A stretch of 62,779 nucleotides of DNA from Paracoccus fontiphilus (lineage in GTDB: Bacteria; Pseudomonadota; Alphaproteobacteria; Rhodobacterales; Rhodobacteraceae), in assembly GCF_017356265.1 (NCBI RefSeq), contig NZ_JAFNAW010000018.1:1-62779 (forward strand). The letters are read 5' to 3'. Below are positions 17,439 through 24,894 of this stretch, piece by piece. The stretch's first letter is position 1, and each line of letters opens with the position of its first letter. A model generated the notes under the pieces. That model was given only the letters and a program-made list of their open reading frames with translations, had not been told where the DNA came from and did no database searches. The position numbers and the translations under genes are program-made.

Positions 17439-18560
17439 ATGAGCAGGACTATCAGGCGGGTCGCCGGAACCGGAGCGGCGGTGCTTCTTCTGGCCTCATG
17501 CGGCGCGACGGGCTTCGACCCCGACCTGCGTGGCTGGATGCCCGGCGCGCTGAACACGGCGGATGCCGCCGCCCGGGCCGCGCCCCGGCCGCAACCGGAC
17601 AGCCGGGGGATCATCACCTTTCCAGGCTACCAGGTTGTCGTGGCGCAGAATGGCGACACGGTGACAACCGTTGCCCGCCGCCTCGGCATCGACGCGTCCC
17701 GCCTGGCGCAGCACAATGCCCTTCCCCCGAACGCTCCTCTTGCGGCGGGCCAGACCCTGGTCCTGCCGCAGCGTGTCGGTGCAACTGGCGGGACGGGTGT
17801 CGCGACGGGCGCGGTCAGGGATCCGTTTGCGGGCCAGCCCGCCCAAGGACGCGGGACAGCCCCGGCAGCGGCGCCTGCAACGGCGGCCAACCCGGCCCAG
17901 CATACCGTGGCGGCGGGGGAAACCGCCTGGTCCATCGCACGGAAATACGACGTCGGCGTGCAGGATCTGGCGGTCTGGAACGGTTTGCCCACCAGCATGT
18001 CGCTGCGCGTGGGACAGCGCCTGGTCATCCCGGTCGCGGGGCAGAAGGCGCCCAACCCGACCGCCGTCACCACCATGCCCGGCAGCGGCAGCCCCACCCC
18101 GCGCCCTCCATCCGCCGCGCAGCCCCTGCCCGCCGAGAACACGGAACCGGCAGCATCGCCGGGCCCCAAGGCGCCCGCGACCGATCTTGGCGCCACGCGC
18201 ACGGCAGCGTCGTCCGGGGGGCGGTTCCAGATGCCGGTGTCGGGATCGATCATCCGCCTTTACGAAAAAGGCAAGAACGACGGCATCGACATCTCGGCCA
18301 CGGCGGGAACCGCCGTCAAGGCCGCGGGCAGGGGCACCGTCGCGGCGGTCACCAAGGATACCAGTGGCGCGCCCATCGTCGTGGTCCGCCATGACGGAAA
18401 CCTGATGACGGTCTACACGGGCCTTGACGGCCTGGACGTGTCCAAGGGCGACAGCGTCTCGGCCGGGCAATCCATCGGCAAGGCGGGTCGCGGGGGTTTC
18501 GTGCATTTCGAGGTGCGCCAAGGCTTCGACAGCGTCGATCCTGAAAAGTACCTGAACTGA
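17439..18560 (+). CDS. nlpD: NlpD-like LysM/M23 lipoprotein
   Basis: A 373-residue lipoprotein with lipobox LLLASC21 and two LysM modules (about residues 66-115 and 150-195). A Pro/Ala-rich linker leads to a C-terminal LytM/M23 domain (about 265-373). The first zinc-site block reads KNDGIDISATAGTAV, where catalytic enzymes have a His before G-x-D, and the last reads FVHFEVR instead of HLHFE. The domain therefore looks degenerate, like E. coli NlpD, which activates an amidase rather than cutting peptidoglycan. Its place after surE-pcm fits NlpD. The ATG at 17439 follows AGGACGGCAGGA. Confidence 0.85.
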   Translation: MSRTIRRVAGTGAAVLLLASCGATGFDPDLRGWMPGALNTADAAARAAPRPQPDSRGIITFPGYQVVVAQNGDTVTTVARRLGIDASRLAQHNALPPNAPLAAGQTLVLPQRVGATGGTGVATGAVRDPFAGQPAQGRGTAPAAAPATAANPAQHTVAAGETAWSIARKYDVGVQDLAVWNGLPTSMSLRVGQRLVIPVAGQKAPNPTAVTTMPGSGSPTPRPPSAAQPLPAENTEPAASPGPKAPATDLGATRTAASSGGRFQMPVSGSIIRLYEKGKNDGIDISATAGTAVKAAGRGTVAAVTKDTSGAPIVVVRHDGNLMTVYTGLDGLDVSKGDSVSAGQSIGKAGRGGFVHFEVRQGFDSVDPEKYLN

Positions 18561-18626
18561 TCGGACGGAACACCTGCCCCGGACGGGCGTTTCCGTCCCA
18601 TGAGCAACGCCAGCGGAGCACATGGC

Positions 18627-18923
18627 ATGGACCATTCTGAACATCCCCGGCTTTTGCCGGACGAACTGACCGACGCGGTGCTGACGGGCGCGACGATCTA
18701 TGGACCGGGCGACGATACGGTGGGCACCGTGTCCCATGTCCACGGATCGGGCAGCAGCGCGCAGGTGGTGATCGACGTCGGCGGCTTCCTGGGAATCGGC
18801 TCCAAGCCGGTTCTGGTGCCGGTGGCCGACTTGGACATGATGCGCGACGGCGACGGCGTGGTGCACGGCGTGTCGCGCTGGACCAAGGAGGACCTCAAGG
18901 CCCTGCCCGAACACACCGACTGA
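18627..18923 (+). CDS. PRC-barrel domain protein
   Basis: A 98-residue protein consisting of one PRC-barrel-like domain (LTGATIYGPGDDTVGTVSHVHG, VVIDVGGFLGIGSKPVLVPVADL). The ATG at 18627 has GGAG at 18615-18618 at good spacing; an upstream in-frame start at 18600 would add nine residues. Such small PRC-barrel proteins are common in alphaproteobacteria and lack a defined role. A strong GC hairpin follows the stop. Confidence 0.75.
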   Translation: MDHSEHPRLLPDELTDAVLTGATIYGPGDDTVGTVSHVHGSGSSAQVVIDVGGFLGIGSKPVLVPVADLDMMRDGDGVVHGVSRWTKEDLKALPEHTD

Positions 18924-19230
18924 CTTTCGGGGCGGCGGTCCGGCCGCCGCCCTGCTTGCGCGAAAGCACGCGCAAAGCTACCGTCTTGCCGAGCGATGGG
19001 CCTGCACCTCAGGCAGGAGACACGGGTTCGTTCCAAGACGGTACCACCCCCATGGTGGCCGGGACGTTCCCGGTCGAAATCCCGCGTTTTCATGCCGGCA
19101 ACGTGACACCGATGATTGCCGGCAATCACAAGGGTCATCTGGCGGATGCGTGCGGACTCACCGGAACTTTTCAGCGCCTCCGTGCTTTCCTGAACGAAGG
19201 TAAAACTTGGCGTTCATAGGGGATGATCCG
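18924..19230. other. 307-bp intergenic region with hairpins and a perfect palindrome
   Basis: Two hairpins follow the PRC-barrel stop: GGGCGGCGG/CCGCCGCCC (18930-18952) and TTGCGCG/CGCGCAA (18956-18975). Further on, TGATTGCCGGCAATCA (19113-19128) is a perfect 16-base palindrome, and a related TGCCGGCAA occurs at 19093-19101. An open frame on the plus strand has no ribosome site and is not called. A promoter for the small lipoprotein at 19231 should lie at the 3' side. Confidence 0.4.
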
Positions 19231-19398
19231 ATGCGAGTACTGACCGCAAGTCTTTTGGGTTGCATGGTTTTCGGACTGGCTGCCTGCGGAGACAATGCAA
19301 CCGAACGCGCCGCAACCGGCGGCCTTGGCGGCGCCGTCATTGCCGGCCCCGCAGGTGCGGTGGTGGGCGGGACCGTTGGTGCAGCCACTGCCAACTGA
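19231..19398 (+). CDS. Small glycine-zipper lipoprotein
   Basis: A 55-residue lipoprotein: signal MRVLTASLLGCMVFGL, lipobox LAAC, then DNATERAATGG leading to a glycine-zipper stretch (GGLGGAVIAGPAGAVVGGTVG) and a short end. Glycine zippers of this kind pack in membranes, as in Lpp-like and YMGG/17-kDa-antigen-related proteins. The ATG at 19231 follows AGGGGATGATCC. A strong terminator lies 16 bases after the stop, so the gene is probably monocistronic. The function is unknown. Confidence 0.7.
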   Translation: MRVLTASLLGCMVFGLAACGDNATERAATGGLGGAVIAGPAGAVVGGTVGAATAN

Positions 19399-19414
19399 TC
19401 CGACCGGAACCTGG

Positions 19415-19443
19415 ACGGCCGCGCTTCGGGCGCGGCCGTTTTT
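19415..19443 (+). terminator. Intrinsic terminator after the small lipoprotein
   Basis: ACGGCCGCGC (19415-19424) pairs perfectly with GCGCGGCCGT (19430-19439) around a TTCGG loop and runs into TTTTT (19439-19443). Confidence 0.9.
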
Positions 19444-19507
19444 GTTGGTCTTGCGGGCTGGTGATGCTTCCCCTACATCTGCTTGATAAAGGCAGAAGGA
19501 CAGCCAC

Positions 19508-19750
19508 ATGGCCATGGAAGCGCACGACATCGAAGCCCTTATCCGCACCGCTTTCCCACATGCGCAGATCACGATTACCGATCTGGCCGGTGACGGTAAC
19601 CACTACGCGGCCGAGGTGATCGACGAAAGCTTTCGCGGCCAGAACCGCGTCCAGCAGCAGCGCGCGGTCTATGCCGCCCTTCAGGACAAAATGGCCGGAA
19701 AGTCGGGCGAGCTGCATGCCTTGGCGCTGACGACCAAGGCTCCTGATTAA
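19508..19750 (+). CDS. BolA-family protein
   Basis: An 80-residue BolA/IbaG-type protein with the family pattern [36 protein letters not shown]. Such proteins pair with CGFS monothiol glutaredoxins to form [2Fe-2S] heterodimers involved in iron homeostasis. The ATG at 19508 has AAGGA seven bases upstream. The next gene, 41 bases on, is the CGFS glutaredoxin, so the physical partner is encoded in the same operon. The Asn-His pair around residue 31 is a likely cluster ligand. Confidence 0.9.
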   Translation: MAMEAHDIEALIRTAFPHAQITITDLAGDGNHYAAEVIDESFRGQNRVQQQRAVYAALQDKMAGKSGELHALALTTKAPD

Positions 19751-19791
19751 GGCGCTGCCTTGGACAGACCATCAGAAACAGGATGACGAAA

Positions 19792-20154
19792 ATGACCCAG
19801 GTAACTGAAAAAATTCAAGAATTGGTCGATCAGGCCGATGTCGTGCTGTTCATGAAGGGCACCAAGGAAATGCCGCAGTGCGGTTTTTCAAGCCGCGTCG
19901 CCGGTGTGCTGAACTACATGGGCGTGGACTATCGTGACGTGAACGTGCTGGCTGACGACGACGTCCGTCAGGGCATCAAGGATTTCTCGGACTGGCCCAC
20001 GATCCCGCAGCTCTACGTCAAGGGAGAGTTCGTGGGCGGCTGCGATATCGTCACCGAGATGACGCTGTCCGGCGAACTCGACCAGATGTTCGACCAGAAG
20101 GGCATCGGCTACGACAAGGCGGCGGCCGACAAGATCCGCGAGGCGAACGCCTGA
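19792..20154 (+). CDS. grxD: Monothiol CGFS glutaredoxin (Grx4 family)
   Basis: A 120-residue monothiol glutaredoxin that binds and transfers [2Fe-2S] clusters with glutathione. [13 protein letters not shown] carries the CGFS active site, and [19 protein letters not shown] holds the cis-Pro loop and glutathione-binding GG. The ATG at 19792 is preferred because AGGA (19780-19783) is eight bases upstream; an ATG at 19783 adds three residues. It sits in an operon with bolA. Confidence 0.93.
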   Translation: MTQVTEKIQELVDQADVVLFMKGTKEMPQCGFSSRVAGVLNYMGVDYRDVNVLADDDVRQGIKDFSDWPTIPQLYVKGEFVGGCDIVTEMTLSGELDQMFDQKGIGYDKAAADKIREANA

Positions 20155-20167
20155 CGCCACCTGCATC

Positions 20168-20200
20168 CGGAAAAGAAAACGGGCCGTCTCGCGGCCCGTT
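20168..20200 (-). terminator. Terminator between convergent grxD and holin-like gene
   Basis: AACGGGCCG (20178-20186) and CGGCCCGTT (20192-20200) form a perfect 9-bp stem. Read on the minus strand it is followed by TTTCTTTTCC, so it is an intrinsic terminator for the minus-strand gene ending at 20205. From the plus strand there is no U-tract. Confidence 0.8.
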
Positions 20201-20204
20201 CCAG

Positions 20205-20858
20205 TCACAGGATGTCGTCCTCGTAGGGGTCAGGGTCCCGGCCCTCTCTCAACTTCGCGGCCAGCGTGATGCCCACCGCGAACGCGCCCAGGATCTTGGC
20301 CATGCTGGCGGCGTTGGTGCTGTTGGCCCGCGACAACGTCGCGTTGGCGTTCTGGACCTTTGACTTGACGGTGTTGATGTTGGTCGCCGTCAGGCCAACC
20401 GCCTCGGCGGCATTTCTGGCTGCACCATAGACACGGCGTTCGGTGTCGTCCGCCAGCTTGTTTGCCCGATGGCTTGCATCATCCATGAGCGAAGCAACCT
20501 TGTTGCCCGCCATGTCCATCAGGCGATCCGCCTCGGTCCTGGCCTTTTCGGCGGCAGCCTCGGCGGCAAGATGAACGCGGGCCTCGACCTCCTTGCGAAG
20601 ATCCTCCTTGGTCGGCATCTCGTGCTTGGCGCGCTTGGACATGGCCAGCAGGATCACCGCCACGGCGACGAACAGGATACCGACGGCAAGCGAAGCAAGG
20701 GCCGGTCCCCAGCCCAGGTCATGCGCGAGGAAGGACCAGAGCGCCGCCACAAGAAAGCCGAAGGCGATGGCAAGGACGACCCCTGCCACCGCCTTCATCG
20801 CCGACCTGCGCGCCGTATCCTTGAGAGCCAGTTGAAGACGCTGCGCATAGTCGAACAT
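20205..20858 (-). CDS. Phage-holin-family (DUF1469-like) membrane protein
   Basis: A 217-residue protein with two adjacent N-terminal membrane helices (AGVVLAIAFGFLVAALWSFLA and ALASLAVGILFVAVAVILLAM, about residues 24-72). A long Ala/Lys/Glu-rich helical cytoplasmic region follows, with a final hydrophobic segment (ILGAFAVGITLAA). It is annotated in relatives as phage holin family, but there is no lysis gene or prophage here, so the name reflects a fold rather than lysis. It follows the DUF883-type gene by nine bases; both are probably envelope-stress proteins. Confidence 0.7.
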   Translation of the reverse strand: MFDYAQRLQLALKDTARRSAMKAVAGVVLAIAFGFLVAALWSFLAHDLGWGPALASLAVGILFVAVAVILLAMSKRAKHEMPTKEDLRKEVEARVHLAAEAAAEKARTEADRLMDMAGNKVASLMDDASHRANKLADDTERRVYGAARNAAEAVGLTATNINTVKSKVQNANATLSRANSTNAASMAKILGAFAVGITLAAKLREGRDPDPYEDDIL

Positions 20859-20867
20859 GGCTAGCCC

Positions 20868-21305
20868 TCAACGACGTGCGAGAATCAGACCGACCAGAAA
20901 GCCGACGCCTGCCGCGATTCCCAGCGCCTGGGCGGGATTGCGGCGAACCATCTCGGACACCTCGTCATAGCGGTCTTCGGCATAATGGGTCAGTTCCGAC
21001 GCCCGCTGCTGGCCCTGCTGGTACAGCCGCTCGGCCTCGGCCTTGGCGCGTCCCGCATATTCCCCGCCAACCTCGCGCGCGCGCTCCACATAGTCCTGTG
21101 CGGTGTCGCGCGCGTTCTGCGCCATTTCGGCGCCACGGTCCTTGAGGCTTTCGGCGCCGGAATTGTTCGCCATCTTGTCGGCGGTGTCGCGGATGTCACT
21201 GCCGATCTTGCTGGCGCCCTCGCGCAGATCGGATTTCGCCTGCTGACCAGCAGCCGCGGCGTCTTTCTTCAGGTTGTCGGCGGTGGGATTGTTGGATTGA
21301 GCCAT
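20868..21305 (-). CDS. DUF883 (ElaB/YqjD-like) membrane-anchored protein
   Basis: A 145-residue protein with a long amphipathic helix rich in Ala, Glu, Lys and Arg, ending in NPAQALGIAAGVGFLVGLILARR. That ending is the signature C-terminal anchor of the ElaB/YqjD group (DUF883). In E. coli these are stationary-phase proteins that bind ribosomes at the inner membrane. The ATG at 21305 is preceded by GGAGG. It forms an operon with the holin-like gene. The ribosome-binding role is known for the family, not shown here. Confidence 0.8.
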   Translation of the reverse strand: MAQSNNPTADNLKKDAAAAGQQAKSDLREGASKIGSDIRDTADKMANNSGAESLKDRGAEMAQNARDTAQDYVERAREVGGEYAGRAKAEAERLYQQGQQRASELTHYAEDRYDEVSEMVRRNPAQALGIAAGVGFLVGLILARR

Positions 21306-21407
21306 CTGGATGTCCTCCGGTGTGATTGTCACCATCAGGGCTTAAACCCCCCGAAAACATCAAGGTTCCGCGTTCCGGCGGTTTATTTGAACGGCAGTGT
21401 CCGGGGA

Positions 21408-21484
21408 TGGTACCGCCTCCCCGGCTCGAACGGGGGACCTCTAGATCCACAATCTAGCGCTCTAACCAACTGAGCTAAGGCGGC
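21408..21484 (-). tRNA. tRNA-His (GTG anticodon)
   Basis: A complete 77-nt cloverleaf on the minus strand with CCA encoded. The anticodon arm CTAGA-TTGTGGA-TCTAG gives anticodon GUG. The T arm CCCCG-TTCGAGC-CGGGG is perfect and the D arm starts TAGCTCAG. The acceptor is GCCGCCT/AGGCGGT with a G1-U72 pair and A73. The base before G1 is T, so there is no encoded G-1, the state described for a subset of alphaproteobacteria. Confidence 0.95.
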
Positions 21485-21586
21485 ACGGATGCGTTCTCTA
21501 ACGCCGCTTGAGGGCGGTTGCAAGCCCGACTTGCAGGGAAAATACGCGCGCGATACAGAAAGCGATCACAGCAAGGGGCAATGGCC

Positions 21587-21802
21587 ATGAGCATCAACAG
21601 CCAGAGCAATATCGCGGCCAACCTGCAGGTCGGGCCGACGGACCAGGGCATGGTCAGGATCTATCTTGAAGCCGAGGGTATTGACCTGCCCCTGGACTTC
21701 GACCCGGACGAAGCGACCGAGATCGCCGAGGAACTGCTGGCCGCTGCCGAAGCCGCCCGCCAGATCGGCCAGGGCGACAAGCCTAAAAAGCCGCGCCGCT
21801 GA
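21587..21802 (+). CDS. DUF6324 family small protein
   Basis: A 71-residue soluble protein beginning MSINSQSNIAANLQVGPTDQGMVRIYLE and containing an acidic block DLPLDFDPDEATEIAEELLAAAE. This matches the small Rhodobacterales family DUF6324. The ATG at 21587 is eight bases after AAGGGG (21573-21578); an ATG at 21581 is too close to it. The last 20 bases overlap the end of convergent mmcB. The function is unknown. Confidence 0.75.
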   Translation: MSINSQSNIAANLQVGPTDQGMVRIYLEAEGIDLPLDFDPDEATEIAEELLAAAEAARQIGQGDKPKKPRR

Positions 21803-22247
21803 ACGCCTCGGGGTCGGTTAGGCCCTGCAGCCGCAGAGCGGACACGCGCGCGAAATCCCGCATAACCTTGGATCGTCGCGCGCCCGCAAGCCGGGTTTCC
21901 GGCGCCATCCGCTGGATTTCCGCGCCATAGGCATCGGCGCAGATCAGCCCGGTGTCGTCGGGCAGAAGATCGGTCGGAAAATCACAGTCGACGGCCCAGA
22001 AGTAGCGGTCGCACCATTCGACATAGCCCTGCCATTTTCGGTCGCCCATGAAATCCGCACGGCAACTCTTGCACTCGACGATCCAGAATTCTCCCTTGGG
22101 GCCCATGCTGATGACATCGACCCGCAGCCCTCGGCTGGGGACGAATTCGGTCAGCACGGCATGATCCATGCTGCGCAGCAGCCGGGCGACGCCGCGCGCA
22201 AGACGTTGACCCGGCATCGCGGGAAGGGACAAGGTGGTTCCGCTCAT
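21783..22247 (-). CDS. mmcB: MmcB family DNA-repair protein
   Basis: A 154-residue protein of the MmcB family (PF06319), nuclease-like in fold. The conserved stretch VDVISMGPKGEFWIVECKSCRADFMGDRKW contains the Asp...Glu-x-Lys arrangement of PD-(D/E)XK nucleases (D near residue 43, ECK near 57). In Caulobacter, MmcB is part of the DNA-damage response. The ATG at 22247 is chosen over an upstream in-frame ATG at 22283. It overlaps the end of the convergent DUF6324 gene. Confidence 0.85.
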   Translation of the reverse strand: MSGTTLSLPAMPGQRLARGVARLLRSMDHAVLTEFVPSRGLRVDVISMGPKGEFWIVECKSCRADFMGDRKWQGYVEWCDRYFWAVDCDFPTDLLPDDTGLICADAYGAEIQRMAPETRLAGARRSKVMRDFARVSALRLQGLTDPEAFSGAAF

Positions 22248-22370
22248 CCCGAAGTTATAGAACGAAATGGAAACACGCTTCAACCCGCTTGAACTGCGCC
22301 GCCTGCGTCCCTATCTGCTAGCCTTGGCGGGCTTCTGCTCTTCTCGCGTGCGGCCATTTTTCCACTGGCC

Positions 22371-22376
22371 TATAAC
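22371..22376 (+). promoter_or_regulatory. Candidate -10 box for the structured RNA
   Basis: TATAAC lies about seven bases before the point where the conserved-looking RNA structure begins (about 22382). No convincing -35 hexamer is seen 17 bases upstream, so the promoter rests on the -10 alone. Confidence 0.4.
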
Positions 22377-22381
22377 TTTTC

Positions 22382-22494
22382 CGAGGGGGCTGGCTCTGGC
22401 GTGACCCTGGTCTCGTTATCCGGCGCCCACCTGGTAATCCAGGCTTTCGGGAAATCTCGTGCTGCCGCGGTTGCTGCGGTTCCCGCCACCCTTG
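22382..22494 (+). ncRNA. ssrS: Structured small RNA, possible 6S RNA
   Basis: A non-coding stretch between mmcB and the DUF481 gene has a -10 box upstream and an intrinsic terminator immediately downstream. It can fold as a rod. The outer arms GAGGG...TGGC (about 22383-22394) pair with GCCACCCTT (about 22485-22493). The apical hairpin CCTGG-TAAT-CCAGG sits at 22430-22443 (flanked by CCGG and CGGG), with a large unpaired middle. That is the general plan and length of alphaproteobacterial 6S RNA, which binds housekeeping RNA polymerase. The 6S assignment is an inference from shape; a different regulatory RNA is possible. Confidence 0.45.
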
Positions 22495-22524
22495 AACCGC
22501 CCTGCCCGGCAGCGGCGGTTTTTT
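22495..22524 (+). terminator. Intrinsic terminator of the small RNA
   Basis: AACCGCC (22495-22501) pairs with GGCGGTT (22514-22520) and is followed by a run of six T (22519-22524). It terminates plus-strand transcription where no protein gene ends, supporting a separate RNA gene. Confidence 0.85.
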
Positions 22525-22531
22525 CCATGCG

Positions 22532-22559
22532 AAAAGGGCGGCCTTGCGGACCGCCCTTT
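22532..22559 (-). terminator. Intrinsic terminator of the DUF481 gene
   Basis: On the minus strand AAAGGGCGG (22559-22551) pairs with CCGCCCTTT (22541-22533) over a 9-base loop and ends in TTTTC. It lies 30 bases after the stop at 22590. Confidence 0.85.
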
Positions 22560-22589
22560 CCAGTTTGCTTCCGATCAGAGGGAGGGAAA

Positions 22590-23555
22590 TCAGAAGCCGT
22601 AGACGACCGACACGCCCAAGGTGTTGTCCGTCCGGATTTGACGGTCTTCCTGGTATTCGGTGGTGTAGCTGATGCGGGTCGCCAGCTGGTCGGACATCCG
22701 GAAGTTGACGCCGAACTGGTTGGTGATCACGTCAGCCGAGTCTTCCGACGACAGGTAGTCGGTGTCGTTGGTGATGAAGACCATGTCGTTGAAGCGGTGG
22801 TAGAGGCGCGACGACACGATATAGCCGATGCCGCTGTCCGACGATTCGTCGACGGCAACACGCTCCAGGACGCCATCATCGTCTTCATCGACGTAGTCGA
22901 AGCCGGACTTCTGCGCACCCGTCTGCGTGTAGCGGTAGCCGATGCCGGCCTGGACGCGCCATGCGGTGGTGTCGGTGTTGATCACGCGATAGCCCGGACC
23001 GACGCCGATGAACCCGTCGCGAGCAAAGTCGCTCAGCTTCTCGTCAATCTCCTCGATCGGCTGGCCGTCATAGTCGGGGTCGCCATTGGCCAGACCATCC
23101 ACGCTGAAGCGGCCCAGGACGAAGGCATAGAAGCGGTCGTTGAAGTAGTAGGCGCCATCATAGATGGTCGACACTTCTTCCTTGTCCTTGTTGCCCTGGT
23201 CGTCATCGCCGAATTCGATCAGCATCCCGACCGACTGCTGCCAGGGTCCCTGGTTGCTGGACACGCGGCCCGCCAGCGAAAAGTCCTGGCTTTCATCGTT
23301 GCCCGTGCTGCCGGCATAGGTCAAAGCCACCGAACCGAACAGGCCTTCGCGGCGGTCGGGGTTGCCGAAGCGCGCGTCGTCGTTGTCGCGGTCGAAGTCG
23401 TCCTGAACGGCATCCTCGACGTCGATCAGCCGGTCGTTGATCTCGGAAATGCCCGTCGCATCGGCACCGGTGGCGATCTCGGTCTGTGCAAAGGCCGGGG
23501 CGGAAAGGGCGGCCATCAGCGCGGCGGTGCCGGTCAGCAGCGTAACTTTTTTCAT
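22590..23555 (-). CDS. DUF481 family outer-membrane protein
   Basis: A 321-residue secreted protein with a clear signal peptide (MKKVTLLTGTAALMAALSAPAFAQ). An Asp-rich head (residues 25-65) is followed by alternating amphipathic strands ending in Phe (LGVSVVYGF), the C-terminal signature of outer-membrane beta-barrels. The strand pattern and the pairing of ARVSS/AGRV and YRYT blocks fit DUF481 (YdiY-like). The ATG at 23555 has GAGGAAAAG upstream. The long AT-richer leader and strong terminator suggest high expression. Transport substrate is unknown. Confidence 0.75.
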   Translation of the reverse strand: MKKVTLLTGTAALMAALSAPAFAQTEIATGADATGISEINDRLIDVEDAVQDDFDRDNDDARFGNPDRREGLFGSVALTYAGSTGNDESQDFSLAGRVSSNQGPWQQSVGMLIEFGDDDQGNKDKEEVSTIYDGAYYFNDRFYAFVLGRFSVDGLANGDPDYDGQPIEEIDEKLSDFARDGFIGVGPGYRVINTDTTAWRVQAGIGYRYTQTGAQKSGFDYVDEDDDGVLERVAVDESSDSGIGYIVSSRLYHRFNDMVFITNDTDYLSSEDSADVITNQFGVNFRMSDQLATRISYTTEYQEDRQIRTDNTLGVSVVYGF

Positions 23556-23965
23556 CTTTTCCTCACGAGCTGAGTTTCGTTGTTCTGGAGCCTGAAGGTC
23601 GCCAGAGCATCTCTGCGGGATTAGAAGTAATCTTGCTCTGCCGCGGTTCAAAGCACCAAGGAAAAGGACGGCGAACGGCAAAATCCGGACGGATCGAGAT
23701 AAACCCCGCGTTGCGCCATTTTTTGCCGAAACAGAGGTTTGATGAGGTTTCTCGGAACCTTTTGCCGCTTCGCGGAAGCAATTGTCAGGGCTGGATTTGG
23801 TTGGGCTTCACGATTTCCTCACGCCTGTTTTTGCCTGATGCGAGAGTGAAACAAATCCGTGACTGCCTGTAAAAACAGCAGCTATGCAGTGCGGCGTGAT
23901 GGCATCATCTGTTGCACAATAAACACGCCCGGCAAATCATTCGCGTGCAGGTAGCATGACAGTGG
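23556..23965. other. 410-bp intergenic region, AT-richer than surroundings
   Basis: This gap separates the start of the DUF481 gene from the end of the small membrane protein gene. It is visibly poorer in GC than the genes around it, especially 23681-23930, with several T-runs and A-runs. It should hold the promoter of the DUF481 gene. No open frame with a ribosome site and no RNA gene was recognised. Confidence 0.4.
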
Positions 23966-24280
23966 TCAGCGATGGCGGCGAGGCGCGGGCAAGGTTGCAG
24001 GCGCCTTGATCGCGGATCTCTGCCGGAAGAGACGCTTTCCACGCCCATCCCTCGGCGGCGACTCGGCCTGCCCCATCACGACAAGCGCGAATTGAACACC
24101 GGCAAACACGATGGCGTTGAAGGCGACCAGCAGGACCACTGCCAGCCAGCCCACATCGCTGCCAAGGATCAGATGGCGCAAATGCGCCACATCAAGCGCC
24201 AGCAGTGCGGCCACGAAGCCACAGGCAAGCAGCACCCCGATGAAGACGCTGCGGATATAGACGCGAACCATGTGCGGCAT
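23966..24280 (-). CDS. Small two-helix membrane protein, function unknown
   Basis: A 104-residue protein with two membrane helices (SVFIGVLLACGFVAALLAL and VGWLAVVLLVAFNAIVFAGVQFALVVM) and a basic, Pro/Arg-rich cytoplasmic tail. The ATG at 24280 has AGGTGGGG upstream at good spacing. It looks like a small conserved Rhodobacterales membrane protein, but I do not recognise a named family. It stands alone between nusB and the DUF481 gene. Confidence 0.6.
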   Translation of the reverse strand: MPHMVRVYIRSVFIGVLLACGFVAALLALDVAHLRHLILGSDVGWLAVVLLVAFNAIVFAGVQFALVVMGQAESPPRDGRGKRLFRQRSAIKAPATLPAPRRHR

Positions 24281-24351
24281 GGGTGCACCCCACCTAAAGA
24301 CATCCCCGCAGTATACGCTTTGACGCGAAAAGATGCAGGAAAAATCGCAGG

Positions 24352-24840
24352 TCAGAATGCTTCGGGTCGCAGTTCGCGGGCGACATGGTCAAGCACGGCG
24401 TTCACGAACTTCGCTTCGCGGCCCTCGGGGAAGAAGGCCTCGGCCAGGCGGACGTATTCGGTGATGACCACCTTCGGCGGAGTCTGGGGGGTCACAAGCT
24501 CTGCCCCGGCGGCGCGGAACAGGGCGCGCAGCACCGGGTCGATGCGGTCGATCGGCCATTTCGCCACCAGCCCGCGATCCGTCGCCTGGTCGATTCGCGA
24601 TTGCCAGTTCACCGCCGCGTCCACGACGCGGGTGAACAGGGCCTCGTCCGCGGGCAGATACTGGCCGTGTTCATCCTCGGCCCCCAGGCGGTGAAGCTCG
24701 AACTCGCGCGTGACGCGATCGGCGGACTGGCCCGCCGCCTCCATCTGGTACAGCGCCTGCACCGCGTAAAGCCGCGCGCCACTGCTGAGGGCGCGCCGCT
24801 CAGCGCGCTTGTCTTTCGCCTTGTCGTCGTTCGCGTTCAT
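24352..24840 (-). CDS. nusB: Transcription antitermination factor NusB
   Basis: A 162-residue all-helical RNA-binding protein that joins NusE (S10) on boxA to promote antitermination of rRNA operons. The N-terminal SSGARLYAVQALYQME and the C-terminal PPKVVITEYVRLAEAFFPEGREAKFVNAVLDHVAREL are standard NusB signatures. It lies 54 bases downstream of ribE in the same direction. In many relatives ribH sits between the two; here it is absent from this position. Confidence 0.95.
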   Translation of the reverse strand: MNANDDKAKDKRAERRALSSGARLYAVQALYQMEAAGQSADRVTREFELHRLGAEDEHGQYLPADEALFTRVVDAAVNWQSRIDQATDRGLVAKWPIDRIDPVLRALFRAAGAELVTPQTPPKVVITEYVRLAEAFFPEGREAKFVNAVLDHVARELRPEAF

Positions 24841-24894
24841 GGATCAGGGCCCCGCACCAAAGACCGGCTGCAATGGAACGAAAGCCGCCGGGCG

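Noticed and set aside
18956..19219. An 87-codon plus-strand frame with PMVAG/PMIAG similarity between its parts.
   Set aside because: It has no ribosome site or ATG, the repeats come from the DNA palindromes, and it overlaps hairpins. Kept only as an intergenic note.
20205..20858. Prophage or lysis cassette suggested by the phage-holin family name.
   Set aside because: No endolysin, integrase or phage structural gene is nearby. The neighbour is a DUF883 protein and a tRNA gene without integration marks.
21408..21484. tRNA-His as an attachment site of an integrated element.
   Set aside because: No integrase gene and no repeat of the tRNA 3' end were found on either side in this window.
22267..22404. 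A 45-codon frame starting METRFNPLELRRLRPYLL.
   Set aside because: It has no ribosome site and runs across the -10 box and the 5' part of the structured RNA. It may be a remnant but is not supportable as a gene.
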